Shown piece after piece: positions 39,056-47,253 of a DNA stretch of 64,000 nucleotides (positions within the stretch are counted from its first letter, which is position 1; the number at the start of each line of letters is the position of its first letter). The notes under the pieces were generated by a model. The model worked only from the letters and a program-made list of their open reading frames with translations. It had not been told where the DNA came from and ran no database searches. Source of the stretch: Xenorhabdus innexi (GTDB lineage: Bacteria; Pseudomonadota; Gammaproteobacteria; Enterobacterales; Enterobacteriaceae). A program made the translations under genes and the position numbers. The stretch covers positions 62,001 to 126,000 of the forward strand of contig NZ_NIBU01000002.1 in NCBI RefSeq assembly GCF_002632485.1. The letters run 5' to 3'.

Positions 39056-39541
39056 ATGCGTAAAATCGCAATATTAGCTTTAGTGTCGATATCCGTTCTT
39101 GGGACGGTAATGGTGCTAGCTGAAACTGCTGATACGTATAATGCCTCTAAGCCTGATTCTTTACAGCTTTGTCTGCCATATGACAACAGTGATTCTGACT
39201 ATTATCAACGTAACTATAACTATAGTTGTGTCTTTGGGGGAATCACATTAACTGAAGAGCAGAGGCAGCAGATGTGGGATCTGGTGAAAAAACAGCCTTT
39301 GCATGAGCAACCAATAGCGGATATGCAGGCAGAACACCAGAAGATGTACAGCCTTTTAATAGCAAAGAATTTTGATGAAGCTGCGATTAGAGCGCAGCTT
39401 GAGAAAATAGCCAAATATGATGTTGATGCCGGTGTAGAAGTCGCACGTATTCGCAACCAGATGTATCAATTGCTGACACCTGAACAGGAAAAACAGCTCC
39501 AGAGATGCTATCAGGCGCGAACTACCCGGTGTTTGAACTGA
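39056..39541 (+). CDS. cpxP: Periplasmic Cpx accessory protein CpxP
   Basis: Periplasmic adaptor that restrains CpxA and delivers misfolded pilins to DegP. The 161-residue protein has a signal peptide (RKIAILALVSISVLGTVMVL then AE, cleavage near residue 22) and two LTxxQ-type motifs: ITLTEEQRQQMWDLV (about residues 63-77) and LLTPEQEKQLQ (about 143-153), which define the family. Its promoter region holds a CpxR box. In E. coli fieF and pfkA follow; here a prophage follows the terminator. Confidence 0.92.
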   Translation: MRKIAILALVSISVLGTVMVLAETADTYNASKPDSLQLCLPYDNSDSDYYQRNYNYSCVFGGITLTEEQRQQMWDLVKKQPLHEQPIADMQAEHQKMYSLLIAKNFDEAAIRAQLEKIAKYDVDAGVEVARIRNQMYQLLTPEQEKQLQRCYQARTTRCLN

Positions 39542-39613
39542 TGTTGTGATGAATATGATATGAAACAGCATCAATAACGATTTTCCTTGCCATAGACACC
39601 ATCCCTGTCTTTC

Positions 39614-39637
39614 AGCCCCGTTTCGGGGCTTTTTTTT
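39614..39637 (+). terminator. Rho-independent terminator of cpxP
   Basis: A 7-bp GC-rich stem AGCCCCG / CGGGGCT with a 3-base loop is followed by a run of eight T residues. It marks the end of the conserved chromosome before the prophage. Confidence 0.93.
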
Positions 39638-39691
39638 ATCCCTGCCTAAAGTTACATCCCCTTTAAAATCAGTGAGATAATTTTTCATTAA

Positions 39692-39761
39692 GCAACTGTA
39701 GATGAGCTGAAATTTTCCAAGTGTGGACACTCGCGTGGACACTTTGGTTATCTACAGTTGC
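39692..39761. promoter_or_regulatory. Candidate integrase arm sites near the prophage left end
   Basis: A perfect 12-bp inverted repeat GCAACTGTAGAT (39692-39703) / ATCTACAGTTGC (39750-39761) encloses a direct repeat GTGGACACT (twice, near 39723 and 39735). Short repeats of this kind directly beside int are typical of arm-type binding sites for integrase and Cox. The attachment core itself cannot be fixed without the right junction. Confidence 0.5.
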
Positions 39762-39770
39762 CTCTGATTA

Positions 39771-40739
39771 CTAGATTTCTATACCTTCACTCAATGGATT
39801 CAATGTAATGGCTAACTGCAAATAATCGGGTGCTAAATGTGCATATGCCATCGTCTGTTGTATGTTGGCATGTCCCAGTATTTGTTGTAGTGCGACAATG
39901 TTTCCACCTTTCATCACAAAGTGACTCGCGAATGTATGACGCAGAACGTGAGTCGCTTGCCCATCTGGTAAATCAGGTTTTATTGACCTCAATTTCACGC
40001 GAAAACTTGCGTAATCAACGTCAAATAGCTCCCCTGATTTCTGTTTGATTTCCTTTTCCAGTTTTTTGGAGATCGGGATTGTCCTTTGTTTACCATTTTT
40101 GGTTTTCAAAAATGTCACCCGTCCATTTTTTACTTGAGTACTTTTCAGGGTTTCGGCTTCACCCCATCTGGCACCGGTACTGAGACATAACAATGCAATT
40201 TTTCGTTCATCTCCCGAAAGTACAGATAACAGATTGCTTATCTCTTCTTTTGTTAAGAAGGTCATTTCAGGCTGTTGCTCTTTTAGCGGCGGTAACCCAC
40301 TCAGTGGATTATCACCGCTAAAAACTTCGAGCTTTTGCAATGTTGTGATCATTCCTGATAGACGGTACATGTCCCGGTTTATCGTTGATGCTTTGATACC
40401 ATCAGAGAGGCGATTACTTCGGTGTTCCAATAAAACATGTTTGTTGAGACGGTTTATAGATGGGTCATTGAGCAACTTGATTGTTTTTGCCAGTTGCCGA
40501 TTTTCTATTGCACCGTTCTCTGCGGTTTGTCCGTGATACAGCCACCATAATTTAAGTAAATCGCTTAAACTCTGTCTGTTAGATGATTTTCCCGGCTTTG
40601 GAGCATGAGCCAGTGTGTAACGTTCAAAAGCAACAGCTTCTGCTTTCTTATCAAATTTCCGCCTGATCCGATTTCCAGTTCGACCAACAGGACGGATGTC
40701 CACCATATATCGACCATCATCGAGCTTCTTAATTGGCAT
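39771..40739 (-). CDS. int: P2-like tyrosine integrase
   Basis: Site-specific recombinase that integrates and, with Cox, excises the prophage. The 322-residue protein has an N-terminal arm-binding domain (AP2-like, KKLDDGRYMVDIRPVGR) and the catalytic residues Arg in LSTGARWGEAETL, Lys in KTKNGKQRTIPIS, His-x2-Arg in HVLRHTFASHFV, His in ILGHANIQQTMAYAH and the nucleophile Tyr in the same segment. Its 3' end faces the host junction. Length is close to P2 Int. Confidence 0.95.
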   Translation of the reverse strand: MPIKKLDDGRYMVDIRPVGRTGNRIRRKFDKKAEAVAFERYTLAHAPKPGKSSNRQSLSDLLKLWWLYHGQTAENGAIENRQLAKTIKLLNDPSINRLNKHVLLEHRSNRLSDGIKASTINRDMYRLSGMITTLQKLEVFSGDNPLSGLPPLKEQQPEMTFLTKEEISNLLSVLSGDERKIALLCLSTGARWGEAETLKSTQVKNGRVTFLKTKNGKQRTIPISKKLEKEIKQKSGELFDVDYASFRVKLRSIKPDLPDGQATHVLRHTFASHFVMKGGNIVALQQILGHANIQQTMAYAHLAPDYLQLAITLNPLSEGIEI

Positions 40740-40805
40740 ATTTAAGCTCTCCGATGTAGCAAAGTGATTGTGTTTCTAACCAGTCAAGAAAATTCCTATG
40801 TAGTG

Positions 40806-41099
40806 TTAGCCAGTTTTCCGGCCTAAGTGGCGTGACATTTTGGTCTCTACTCCATCAGGGGAGAGAGTCGGGCTAATTTGACCAGATTCTGGTGCAATTT
40901 TGTCCGTTAATAGCCATAAGGTATATTTTTCAAACTTAGGATGGTTTGTGATTTTCATTAAGGTTGCTAATGCGGGGTCATTGTAACCCGCCTCAATTTT
41001 TTTAAACGTACTTATTGATATATCCATAATTTCACACAGTTGCATTTGTGTTAATCCCTCCGTTATGCGAATAGCTTTCAATTTCTCAGAAATATTCAT
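40806..41099 (-). CDS. P2 C-like lysogeny repressor
   Basis: A 97-residue HTH protein that keeps the lytic promoter off. The HTH is in TEGLTQMQLCEIMDISISTF. The C-terminal stretch KYTLWLLTDKIAPESGQISP strongly resembles the P2 C repressor (KYTLWF...IAPESGQIAP, recalled from memory), as does the GRKTG ending. It is divergent from cox with two 16-base operator-like direct repeats in between, so it probably works as in P2. Confidence 0.92.
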   Translation of the reverse strand: MNISEKLKAIRITEGLTQMQLCEIMDISISTFKKIEAGYNDPALATLMKITNHPKFEKYTLWLLTDKIAPESGQISPTLSPDGVETKMSRHLGRKTG

Positions 41100-41105
41100 T
41101 GACGA

Positions 41106-41151
41106 GTTCCAATGTACGAACTAACATTACCGCAAGTTCCAACATAAGAAC
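41106..41151. promoter_or_regulatory. Candidate C repressor operators (two direct repeats)
   Basis: GTTCCAATGTACGAAC (41106-41121) and GTTCCAACATAAGAAC (41136-41151) are similar 16-base units, each itself partly palindromic (GTTC/GAAC), spaced 30 bases apart, or three helical turns. They lie immediately upstream of the repressor start in the divergent C-cox gap, where P2 has paired C operators. Confidence 0.7.
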
Positions 41152-41291
41152 CTTGCGAGACGCAAAAATGCCTAGAGCTGGCACTATAAGCAACTCTAAG
41201 CGTTTGAGTAAGGCAGAGTAACAAACGAACCTTAAAAAGGCGAGATTCCTAAGTTCGACCGCTGTTTAAAGTATAGAAAGGAAACCGAAAA

Positions 41292-41594
41292 ATGTTAGAA
41301 AAGAATCCTGATGGTTACATGCAAGTTTACTATCCGGTTGATGCAGTTCCTTATCAGAAGTTTGCTGACTTAATTGGTAAAACTCATGGTGCTGTTAAAG
41401 GAATGGTTGATAAAGGTAAGTTACCAACGGTTTTTTGGCAGAATCCTGATGTAAAAGAAATTGGTGGTATGCCTGCGAAAGTACGTGGTGAGAATTGGGT
41501 TTATATACCTGAATTTAACAGAGGAATGCGTGACGCGTTTCTGAACCGCCCAAAAGAACAGCGTGATGCTTGGCTATTGTGGGTTGGTCTGTAA
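41292..41594 (+). CDS. cox: Cox-like regulator and excisionase
   Basis: A 100-residue P2 Cox homologue that represses the repressor promoter and helps Int excise the prophage. Stretches shared with P2 Cox as I recall it are VDAVPYQKFADLIGKTHGAV, MVDKGKLP, ENWVYIPEFNRGM and RPKEQRDAWLLWVGL. The first of these is a winged-helix DNA-binding segment. An AAAGGAAACCG ribosome site precedes the ATG. It is the first gene of the rightward early operon. Confidence 0.92.
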   Translation: MLEKNPDGYMQVYYPVDAVPYQKFADLIGKTHGAVKGMVDKGKLPTVFWQNPDVKEIGGMPAKVRGENWVYIPEFNRGMRDAFLNRPKEQRDAWLLWVGL

Positions 41595-41621
41595 GTTAAC
41601 CAGTAAGCAGAGGGTAATAAA

Positions 41622-41945
41622 ATGAAGCAATATAGTCGATCACTCAGTACAGGTTTATTTATTCAAATAGAAAATAAATATACTTATGCGCAAAATATTA
41701 TTTTTCCACTTTCTGATTTACGGGCAATTTATAACGCCTGCAATAGTGGGGAAACTGTGGTACTGATGATTGATGGCATGAGTGAACAATCACCTTCTAT
41801 TTCATATAAAATATTTGTTCAATTTTTCACTGATGTGATTAATGCAATTGAAAAGCTAAACCCGCAGGCTTTTATATTTAAGTTAACAGTGAATGAAGAT
41901 TTATCCTGTGAATGGTGCGACTTTCATCGCACCAGTAGTAATTAG
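41622..41945 (+). CDS. Small early phage protein, unknown function
   Basis: A 107-residue protein of unrecognised family, starting 28 bases after cox with AGAGGGT upstream of the ATG. It is a predicted soluble mixed alpha/beta protein with no membrane span. The C-terminal CEWCDFHRTS contains a Cys-x2-Cys...His cluster that might bind metal. Its place between cox and the replication genes suggests an early regulatory or host-takeover role, but nothing in the sequence proves it. Confidence 0.6.
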   Translation: MKQYSRSLSTGLFIQIENKYTYAQNIIFPLSDLRAIYNACNSGETVVLMIDGMSEQSPSISYKIFVQFFTDVINAIEKLNPQAFIFKLTVNEDLSCEWCDFHRTSSN

Positions 41946-42032
41946 CGTTTTCTTTAATTTTAGATTACTGCAATACCATGATCCGGATATGGATAAGCGC
42001 CGGTAATATAATAACTATTAAAGGTAATTAAT

Positions 42033-42269
42033 ATGTGCAGTACTATTCCAACACCAGTGGAATTAAATAAGGGCAGGATCAAATTCGGTGCATTATTAGT
42101 TCGTCCGTTACGTAAAAGTGTTGTTTCTCAGTTCTCACGTTATCAGGTTGAAGACGGAATATATTGCTACGGTAAATTTGATTCCCGTGATCAGGCTTTA
42201 AGATATTGCCTGCAATTATACAGGATAAAACTTCATGAACGAATTAAAGAGGGTGCAGCACAAATATAA
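42033..42269 (+). CDS. Small early phage protein, unknown function
   Basis: A 78-residue basic protein with the stretch GRIKFGALLVRPLRKSV and YCYGKFDSRDQALRYCLQLY. The pattern of one small beta-rich half and one helix could be a nucleic-acid-binding fold, but no family was recognised. A TTAAAGGTAATTAAT stretch holds its ribosome site. It overlaps the next small gene by 35 bases. Confidence 0.55.
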   Translation: MCSTIPTPVELNKGRIKFGALLVRPLRKSVVSQFSRYQVEDGIYCYGKFDSRDQALRYCLQLYRIKLHERIKEGAAQI

Positions 42270-42402
42270 AGTCAGAAGTGAAGACTTTTTAAATAACAAA
42301 GTCACAAAAGCAAGTTATAAAAAAGAAAATCCATTGATGATGACGTTTGTCTCAATCGGTTTAGCAACAACAATATTAACCCCATTATTATCCCTGTTAT
42401 AA
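42235..42402 (+). CDS. Small membrane protein (55 residues), unknown function
   Basis: An ATG at 42235 opens a 55-residue frame: a basic cytoplasmic half (MNELKRVQHKYKVRSEDF and on to KASYKKENP) followed by one hydrophobic C-terminal span (MMTFVSIGLATTILTPLLSL). It overlaps the gene before by 35 bases in another frame and ends 10 bases before the next ATG, so it fills the gap neatly. No family recognised; a single-span phage protein of this size might be a superinfection or lysis modulator, which is speculation. Confidence 0.5.
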   Translation: MNELKRVQHKYKVRSEDFLNNKVTKASYKKENPLMMTFVSIGLATTILTPLLSLL

Positions 42403-42412
42403 AGGTGAAGTT

Positions 42413-42754
42413 ATGGCGAATACAGAGTCTTATCGTTCATTGGTATATACACTGGATCGGCGAATTGATTTCCGGTTTAATTATGTCAGGCGGATGCGTA
42501 GTTCCCATCATTTCGAGTCTTCCTCGGATAGAAGAATTGCGAAATTTATTAAAAACATGCGCGATCCTGACAATAATCAAAAGCGTAATAATGAAAGGTT
42601 ATTGCATGTTATTTTTAATTTGGCGGGATTTCCTGAATCAAAATATCACGCGCAATATGAGGATCTCACAAAGGAAGAAAAAAACTCGCTTATTGAAGCG
42701 ATGGTTCAATATAAGACTGTGGCAGATGCTATGCCGGGGTTATTAGCGAGATAA
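42413..42754 (+). CDS. Small phage protein, possibly DUF5347-like
   Basis: A 113-residue mostly helical, charged protein (RRIDFRFNYVRRMRSS, KFIKNMRDPDNNQKRNNERL). AAAGGTGAAGTT precedes the ATG. From memory it resembles proteins called DUF5347 in prophages of Photorhabdus and Xenorhabdus; this was not verified. Function unknown; its place in the early operon fits the position of P2 B-type replication helper genes. Confidence 0.6.
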   Translation: MANTESYRSLVYTLDRRIDFRFNYVRRMRSSHHFESSSDRRIAKFIKNMRDPDNNQKRNNERLLHVIFNLAGFPESKYHAQYEDLTKEEKNSLIEAMVQYKTVADAMPGLLAR

Positions 42755-42826
42755 TTAAAATAACCAGATTATTTTTTATGTGCCAACGCGCAGGGTTTCT
42801 TATTATCTAAAAAAAGGAAAAGCATA

Positions 42827-43021
42827 ATGGAAATAGAACAACTGATAAAAATAAACAGGGAAGATGAGCGTAAGGCATTAGCCGAACGTTCCGCTTCACG
42901 CCTTCGCTCACTTTCATCTCATGTACGGGCAAAGCAACTGGATTATGTTGCGGTTTGTGAACTGTTAGCCGGTGAAGCGGACAACATCGAGCGTCAGGCG
43001 CAGGAGTGGAATTATGTTTGA
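42827..43021 (+). CDS. Small helical phage protein (DUF2732-like)
   Basis: A 64-residue protein rich in charged residues (IKINREDERKALAERSASRL), predicted helical. It resembles the small P2-family proteins annotated DUF2732, found just before a TraR/DksA zinc-finger gene, as here. AAAAAAGGAAAAGC lies upstream. The next gene starts within its last codons. Confidence 0.6.
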   Translation: MEIEQLIKINREDERKALAERSASRLRSLSSHVRAKQLDYVAVCELLAGEADNIERQAQEWNYV

Positions 43022-43235
43022 TGTTATCGACCGCGCCAGCCAACACGCTGACGAAATGCTGGAATTCCAGATATCCGCACACGTTAACCGCCCGGTCGGG
43101 GTATCGGCTTTTTATTGTGAAGAATGTGAGCAGCCTATTCCTGAACAGCGCCGCAAGATAATTGTCGGTGTGACCCGTTGTGCACCCTGTCAGGAAGTGT
43201 TCGAACTGAAACAAAAACATTATCGGAGTGTGTAA
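43014..43235 (+). CDS. TraR/DksA family zinc-finger protein
   Basis: A 73-residue protein of the short TraR type, which binds the secondary channel of RNA polymerase and mimics DksA plus ppGpp. The C4 zinc finger is FYCEECEQPIPEQRR ... TRCAPCQEVFE (Cys pairs about residues 34-37 and 55-58). The ATG at 43014 overlaps the stop of the gene before by 8 bases; an earlier in-frame codon at 42972 is unlikely. Members of this family are standard in P2-like early operons. Confidence 0.85.
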   Translation: MFDVIDRASQHADEMLEFQISAHVNRPVGVSAFYCEECEQPIPEQRRKIIVGVTRCAPCQEVFELKQKHYRSV

Positions 43236-43242
43236 ATTGAAG

Positions 43243-43521
43243 ATGAAAACAATACATAACCTAAACATAAAAAGCATTTATTTTGCAGCGGTAAGAAACG
43301 GTGAGAAAAAAGCTGAATTCAGAATGAATGACCATGAATATAAAAAAGGAGATTTTATTGGTTTATATGAAATTGATGATAACGGACTGTTTACGTCTGA
43401 ATCTATTATCGTCAAAGTGACGGATGTCACCACTATTAATTGCGATTTATATCCGAATATTGCCGGGGAATTTGTCCTGCTTTCGTTTGAATTGTCTTCT
43501 TTGGATTGCGTCTTTGCGTGA
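43243..43521 (+). CDS. DUF3850/ASCH-like small protein
   Basis: A 92-residue protein (five longer if a GTG at 43228 is used). The pattern H-N-L...YFAAVRNGEKKAEFRMND then YKKGDFIGLYEID is that of DUF3850, a PUA/ASCH-related fold predicted to bind RNA or modified nucleotides. The first residues overlap the TraR-like gene if the longer start is used. Function in the phage is not known. Confidence 0.7.
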   Translation: MKTIHNLNIKSIYFAAVRNGEKKAEFRMNDHEYKKGDFIGLYEIDDNGLFTSESIIVKVTDVTTINCDLYPNIAGEFVLLSFELSSLDCVFA

Positions 43522-43625
43522 GTTTTGTCGGAAAAGTAGCGGCGCGTAATCCAAACTGCGCCGCCCACACAGCAAATTTTAATTAGCGTTTGAACTAAAA
43601 CAAAAAAAGTAACGGAGTGTGTGAC

Positions 43626-44441
43626 ATGGCAAATAAAACCATCCTGAAATGGGCCGGTTCGAAAGTCCGCATTATGGATCAATTACTGCCCCATCTACCT
43701 GCGGGTAAGCGACTGGTTGAGCCGTTTGCGGGTTCCTGTGCGGTGATGATGAATACGGATTACCCCGCGTATTTGGTGGCGGATGTGAATGCAGATTTAA
43801 TTGACCTGTATCAGACCGTCAAAACTCACTGTGATCGGTTTACACAATCAGCCATCAATTGGTTCTCTTACTGTAATGAGAGAAGTGATTTTTATGAACT
43901 GAGGGATGCGTTTAATTCAGGGTATGAACACGGACAGTTTAATGATTATTTATGCCGTCCTGCGCTCTTTTTATTCCTCAATCGCCACTGTTTTAATGGC
44001 CTGTGCCGCTATAACACCAAAGGCGAATTTAACGTGGCGTTTGGTCACTATAAAAAACCGTATTTTCCGGCATCCGAGATCTGGGCATTTGCGGATAAAT
44101 CCCAGAAGGCGGCGATCCGCCACGCTGACTGGCAGGATACCTTGATACAGGTTGAACACGGTGATGTAATTTATTGCGATCCGCCGTATCTCACCCAAGG
44201 TAAAGGCTTCACCCGATATCATGAGGTGAATTTTACCCCTGCTGATCATGAGTTGTTAGCCGTCGCCCTGAAACTCATCAGTGATGAGAACGGTGTACCC
44301 GTCACTGTTTCTAATTCGATTGAAGCCAAAGAACTGTATGCCGATCTGGGCTTCACCATTCATGAAATCGACGCGCACCGCTCGATTGCCGCTAATGGCA
44401 GCCGTAAAAAAGCGCGTGAAATTATTGCAGTTCTTAACTGA
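43626..44441 (+). CDS. dam: DNA adenine methylase (D12 class, Dam-like)
   Basis: Methylates adenine in a short site, by family GATC, from S-adenosylmethionine. The 271-residue protein has KWAGSKVRIMDQLLPHLP (SAM-binding FxGxG-type region: LVEPFAGSCAVMM) and the catalytic DPPY in VIYCDPPYLTQGKGF (about residues 181-195). The ATG at 43626 follows CGGAGTGTGTGAC. The gene could protect phage DNA from host or competitor restriction, or alter repressor timing. P2 itself has no dam; related prophages do. Confidence 0.92.
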   Translation: MANKTILKWAGSKVRIMDQLLPHLPAGKRLVEPFAGSCAVMMNTDYPAYLVADVNADLIDLYQTVKTHCDRFTQSAINWFSYCNERSDFYELRDAFNSGYEHGQFNDYLCRPALFLFLNRHCFNGLCRYNTKGEFNVAFGHYKKPYFPASEIWAFADKSQKAAIRHADWQDTLIQVEHGDVIYCDPPYLTQGKGFTRYHEVNFTPADHELLAVALKLISDENGVPVTVSNSIEAKELYADLGFTIHEIDAHRSIAANGSRKKAREIIAVLN

Positions 44442-44473
44442 CTGACAGTTTGTCATTTATCCAAAATAAAAAA

Positions 44474-44507
44474 GCACACAACAGGCGACGATGGGCTTAT
44501 TGTGTGC
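44474..44507 (+). other. Hairpin ahead of the replication gene
   Basis: GCACACAA (44474-44481) pairs with TTGTGTGC (44500-44507) around an 18-base loop, just before the start of the primase/helicase gene at 44522. There is no T run. It may be a processing or translational control structure. Confidence 0.35.
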
Positions 44508-44521
44508 GCTAAGGTTATCGC

Positions 44522-47215
44522 ATGAAATCATACCATATTCAGGCTGTATTGCCGCGCCTTATCCATGATTTTCACTTCAAAGAGAAAAACGGTTATTTGC
44601 GTCAGGGCGTCTGTCCTGACTGCAAGAAAAAAGAGTTATTTACCTCGATTGAAATGCCGTTTGTCCTGCGCTGTGGCCGTGAAAATAAATGTGGGGCGGA
44701 GGTGATTGTCAAGGAACTCTACCCCGATATTTTTGATGACTGGTCAGTTCACTACCCGAAAACACCCCAAACCCCTCATGCGGCAGCGGATGCGTATTTA
44801 CAACATGCCAGAGGGTTAGATATTGCACCATTAAAAGGACTTTATACCGAGTCCAGTTATCATGCCAACGGGCTGGGCGCCGCCACCGTTAAATTTGCGT
44901 TACCGGAAGGGGCTTATTGGGAACGCATTATTGACAGGCCGTCACGGTTTGATCGCAAAGCCAACTTTTTCGGCTCCTATAAAGGGCATTGGTGGTCACT
45001 GCCGCAACAGGATTTAACGCAGGCCAAAGAAATCTGGCTGACGGAAGGTATATTCGATGCTTTAAGCCTTATTCAGAATGGCATTCCTGCGGTTTCTCTG
45101 ATGACCTGCCATAACTACCCGGATATTGCCCTGAATGCGCTTAAAACTACCCTCGGCAATCATCAAAAGCCGCTACTGGTCTGGGCGCTGGATAATGGTG
45201 CCGCTGGTGAAAGGGCCATGAAAAAGTGGGTTGACCGTAGTCAGCAGGATGGATGGAAAGCCACGGCAGCCAGACCGGCAGAAACGGATACCGGCAATGA
45301 CTGGAATGACCTGCATATGAAAGGCCGGTTAACTGAGCGGGATATTCAGCGGTATCGGTATTATGGCAAGTTATTGTTAGCCTCCGCCGCGTTTGAAAAA
45401 GCGAGTTTAATGTTTAACTGGACAGAACGTTCAGAGTTCGATTTTCAGCATGATAACCGGTTGTACTGGTTCAAGTTGGATATCGATAAAATGATGAAAG
45501 CTATTGAGCGCATTAATGAATCTGACCCCCATTTAAGTGAAAATGATGCCCGACACAAAGCGGTGAAAGAGTCAGGAACGGTGGTTGAAATCGCCAACTG
45601 TTATCCGACTCCGCTCTATTTCCAGAAGTCGGTTGAAACGGATGAATCATGGTATTACATGCGCGTTGATTTTCCTCGTCAGCCGCAGGTTAAAGCGACC
45701 TTTACCGCCTCACAGTTAACCAGTGCCAGTGAGTTTAAGAAAAGGTTATTGCATGTGGCGAAAGGGGCGGTTTATACCGGTACAACGTTGCAATTAGACC
45801 GGATTTGTAAGCAGGCTTTGCCGGATATCAAGGAAGTGATCACCCAGAATTATGTGGGTTATAACAAAGAATACGGCGTGTATGTGTTTAATGATGTGGC
45901 CGTTCAGGGCGGTAAATGTTTTACCCTGAATGAGGAAGACTACTTTTCACTGAATAAGTTAGATATCAAGACGTTGAGTTTAAGCCCTTCATTAGCCATT
46001 AATACCGATCTCAGCCAGTTTGATACGGGTTGGCTGGAATCGCTCTGGTCTGCGTTCGGCGCGAAAGGGTATGTTGTGCTGGCCTTCTGGATTGGGTCAT
46101 TTTTTGCTGAACAGATCCGCAAGACCCATAAAAGCTACCCCTTCTTAGAAATTTGCGGTGAGCCGGGTTCCGGTAAAAGTACCCTGATTGAGTTTCTATG
46201 GCGTTTGTGTGGCCGTGCTGACTATGAAGGATTTGATGCGTCAAAATCCAGTGCGGCTGCCCGTGGTCGAAACTTTTCTCAGATAAGTAATTTGCCGGTG
46301 TGTTTAATTGAGAGTGATCGCATTCAGGATAATGCCAAACTGAAGGCGTTTGACTGGGAAGAACTCAAATCACTGTACAACGGACGGGCCACACGTTCGT
46401 TAGGGGTGAAAAACAGCGGTAACGAAACTTATGAACCCTTATTTAAAGGCAGTATTGTGATTGCGCAGAATGCGGAAATTAACGCATCCCGTGCGGTTTT
46501 AGAACGGATTATTCACCTTTACACCGACAAAGCTGAACAAAGCGTCGAAACACGCCATGCGGCCATTGCGTTAGAACGCTACCCGATTGAAAGCCTGTCA
46601 GGTTTTTTACCGACGGTCTTGATGAAAGAGGAAGCCATACTCAAACAATACATGGAGAGAGTGGATACCTTACAGGCGCAGTTATTTGCGGATAAAACCA
46701 TTAACCATGAACGTATTGCCAAAAACCATGCACAGTTAATCGCTTTATTAGAAACCCTGCCGTTAGTCTTACCCGTGAAAGCGACGCATATACGCCAGAG
46801 CAGGGACTTTATTATTGAATTAGCCAGACAACGTGTTCAGGCAATCCAATTGGATCAGCCCCCCGTTATGGAGTTCTGGGAGATGTTTGATTACTTGCAG
46901 GATAATGAGCCGTATGGCGTGAACCACAGCAGCGAACCGGGCGTTTATGCCGTGAGTTTTAACCATATTGCGCAGGTTGCCAGTGAACACCGTCAGTCAA
47001 TATTGCTGAATACTGAAACTAAAAACCTGCTTAAAACAGGCAGAATGCGTAAGTTTTTGGGGATCAAGGCGGTGCGAAGTATTGTGAACGCTCAGTATAA
47101 TAGTACGATTGCGACCGGGAGTATCCTGAAGAAACCGGAAGTGGTTAGGTGCTGGGTGTTTCAGGAAAACAGTGAAAGTGTCAGTCAGCCAAACCCGCCG
47201 CCAAAGAAACCATAA
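44522..47215 (+). CDS. Phage replication protein: toprim primase and ATPase/helicase with antirepressor-type C-terminal module
   Basis: An 897-residue protein taking the place of P2 gpA. The N-terminus has a zinc-ribbon (Cys 31, 34, 51 and 57). A toprim domain follows, with EIWLTEGIFDALSLI (about 169-183) and LVWALDNGAAGERAM (about 218-232). A P-loop ATPase domain has GEPGSGKSTLIEFLW (about 546-560) and a Walker-B-like VCLIESD (about 594-600). The last 100 or so residues (from EFWEMFDYLQ, about 783) resemble the C-terminus of the antirepressor encoded just downstream. It should prime and unwind DNA at a phage origin, as P4 alpha does; the repeat region at 48211-48862 is a candidate target. 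Confidence 0.85.
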   Translation: MKSYHIQAVLPRLIHDFHFKEKNGYLRQGVCPDCKKKELFTSIEMPFVLRCGRENKCGAEVIVKELYPDIFDDWSVHYPKTPQTPHAAADAYLQHARGLDIAPLKGLYTESSYHANGLGAATVKFALPEGAYWERIIDRPSRFDRKANFFGSYKGHWWSLPQQDLTQAKEIWLTEGIFDALSLIQNGIPAVSLMTCHNYPDIALNALKTTLGNHQKPLLVWALDNGAAGERAMKKWVDRSQQDGWKATAARPAETDTGNDWNDLHMKGRLTERDIQRYRYYGKLLLASAAFEKASLMFNWTERSEFDFQHDNRLYWFKLDIDKMMKAIERINESDPHLSENDARHKAVKESGTVVEIANCYPTPLYFQKSVETDESWYYMRVDFPRQPQVKATFTASQLTSASEFKKRLLHVAKGAVYTGTTLQLDRICKQALPDIKEVITQNYVGYNKEYGVYVFNDVAVQGGKCFTLNEEDYFSLNKLDIKTLSLSPSLAINTDLSQFDTGWLESLWSAFGAKGYVVLAFWIGSFFAEQIRKTHKSYPFLEICGEPGSGKSTLIEFLWRLCGRADYEGFDASKSSAAARGRNFSQISNLPVCLIESDRIQDNAKLKAFDWEELKSLYNGRATRSLGVKNSGNETYEPLFKGSIVIAQNAEINASRAVLERIIHLYTDKAEQSVETRHAAIALERYPIESLSGFLPTVLMKEEAILKQYMERVDTLQAQLFADKTINHERIAKNHAQLIALLETLPLVLPVKATHIRQSRDFIIELARQRVQAIQLDQPPVMEFWEMFDYLQDNEPYGVNHSSEPGVYAVSFNHIAQVASEHRQSILLNTETKNLLKTGRMRKFLGIKAVRSIVNAQYNSTIATGSILKKPEVVRCWVFQENSESVSQPNPPPKKP

Positions 47216-47228
47216 AACACAATATCAG

Positions 47229-47248
47229 AACCGCCGATACCGGCGGTT
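47229..47248. terminator. Terminator between convergent primase and antirepressor genes
   Basis: An 8-bp stem AACCGCCG / CGGCGGTT with a 4-base loop is followed on the plus strand by a T-rich run (TTTTTTCTT overall). Both genes converge on it. Confidence 0.88.
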
Positions 47249-47253
47249 TTTTC

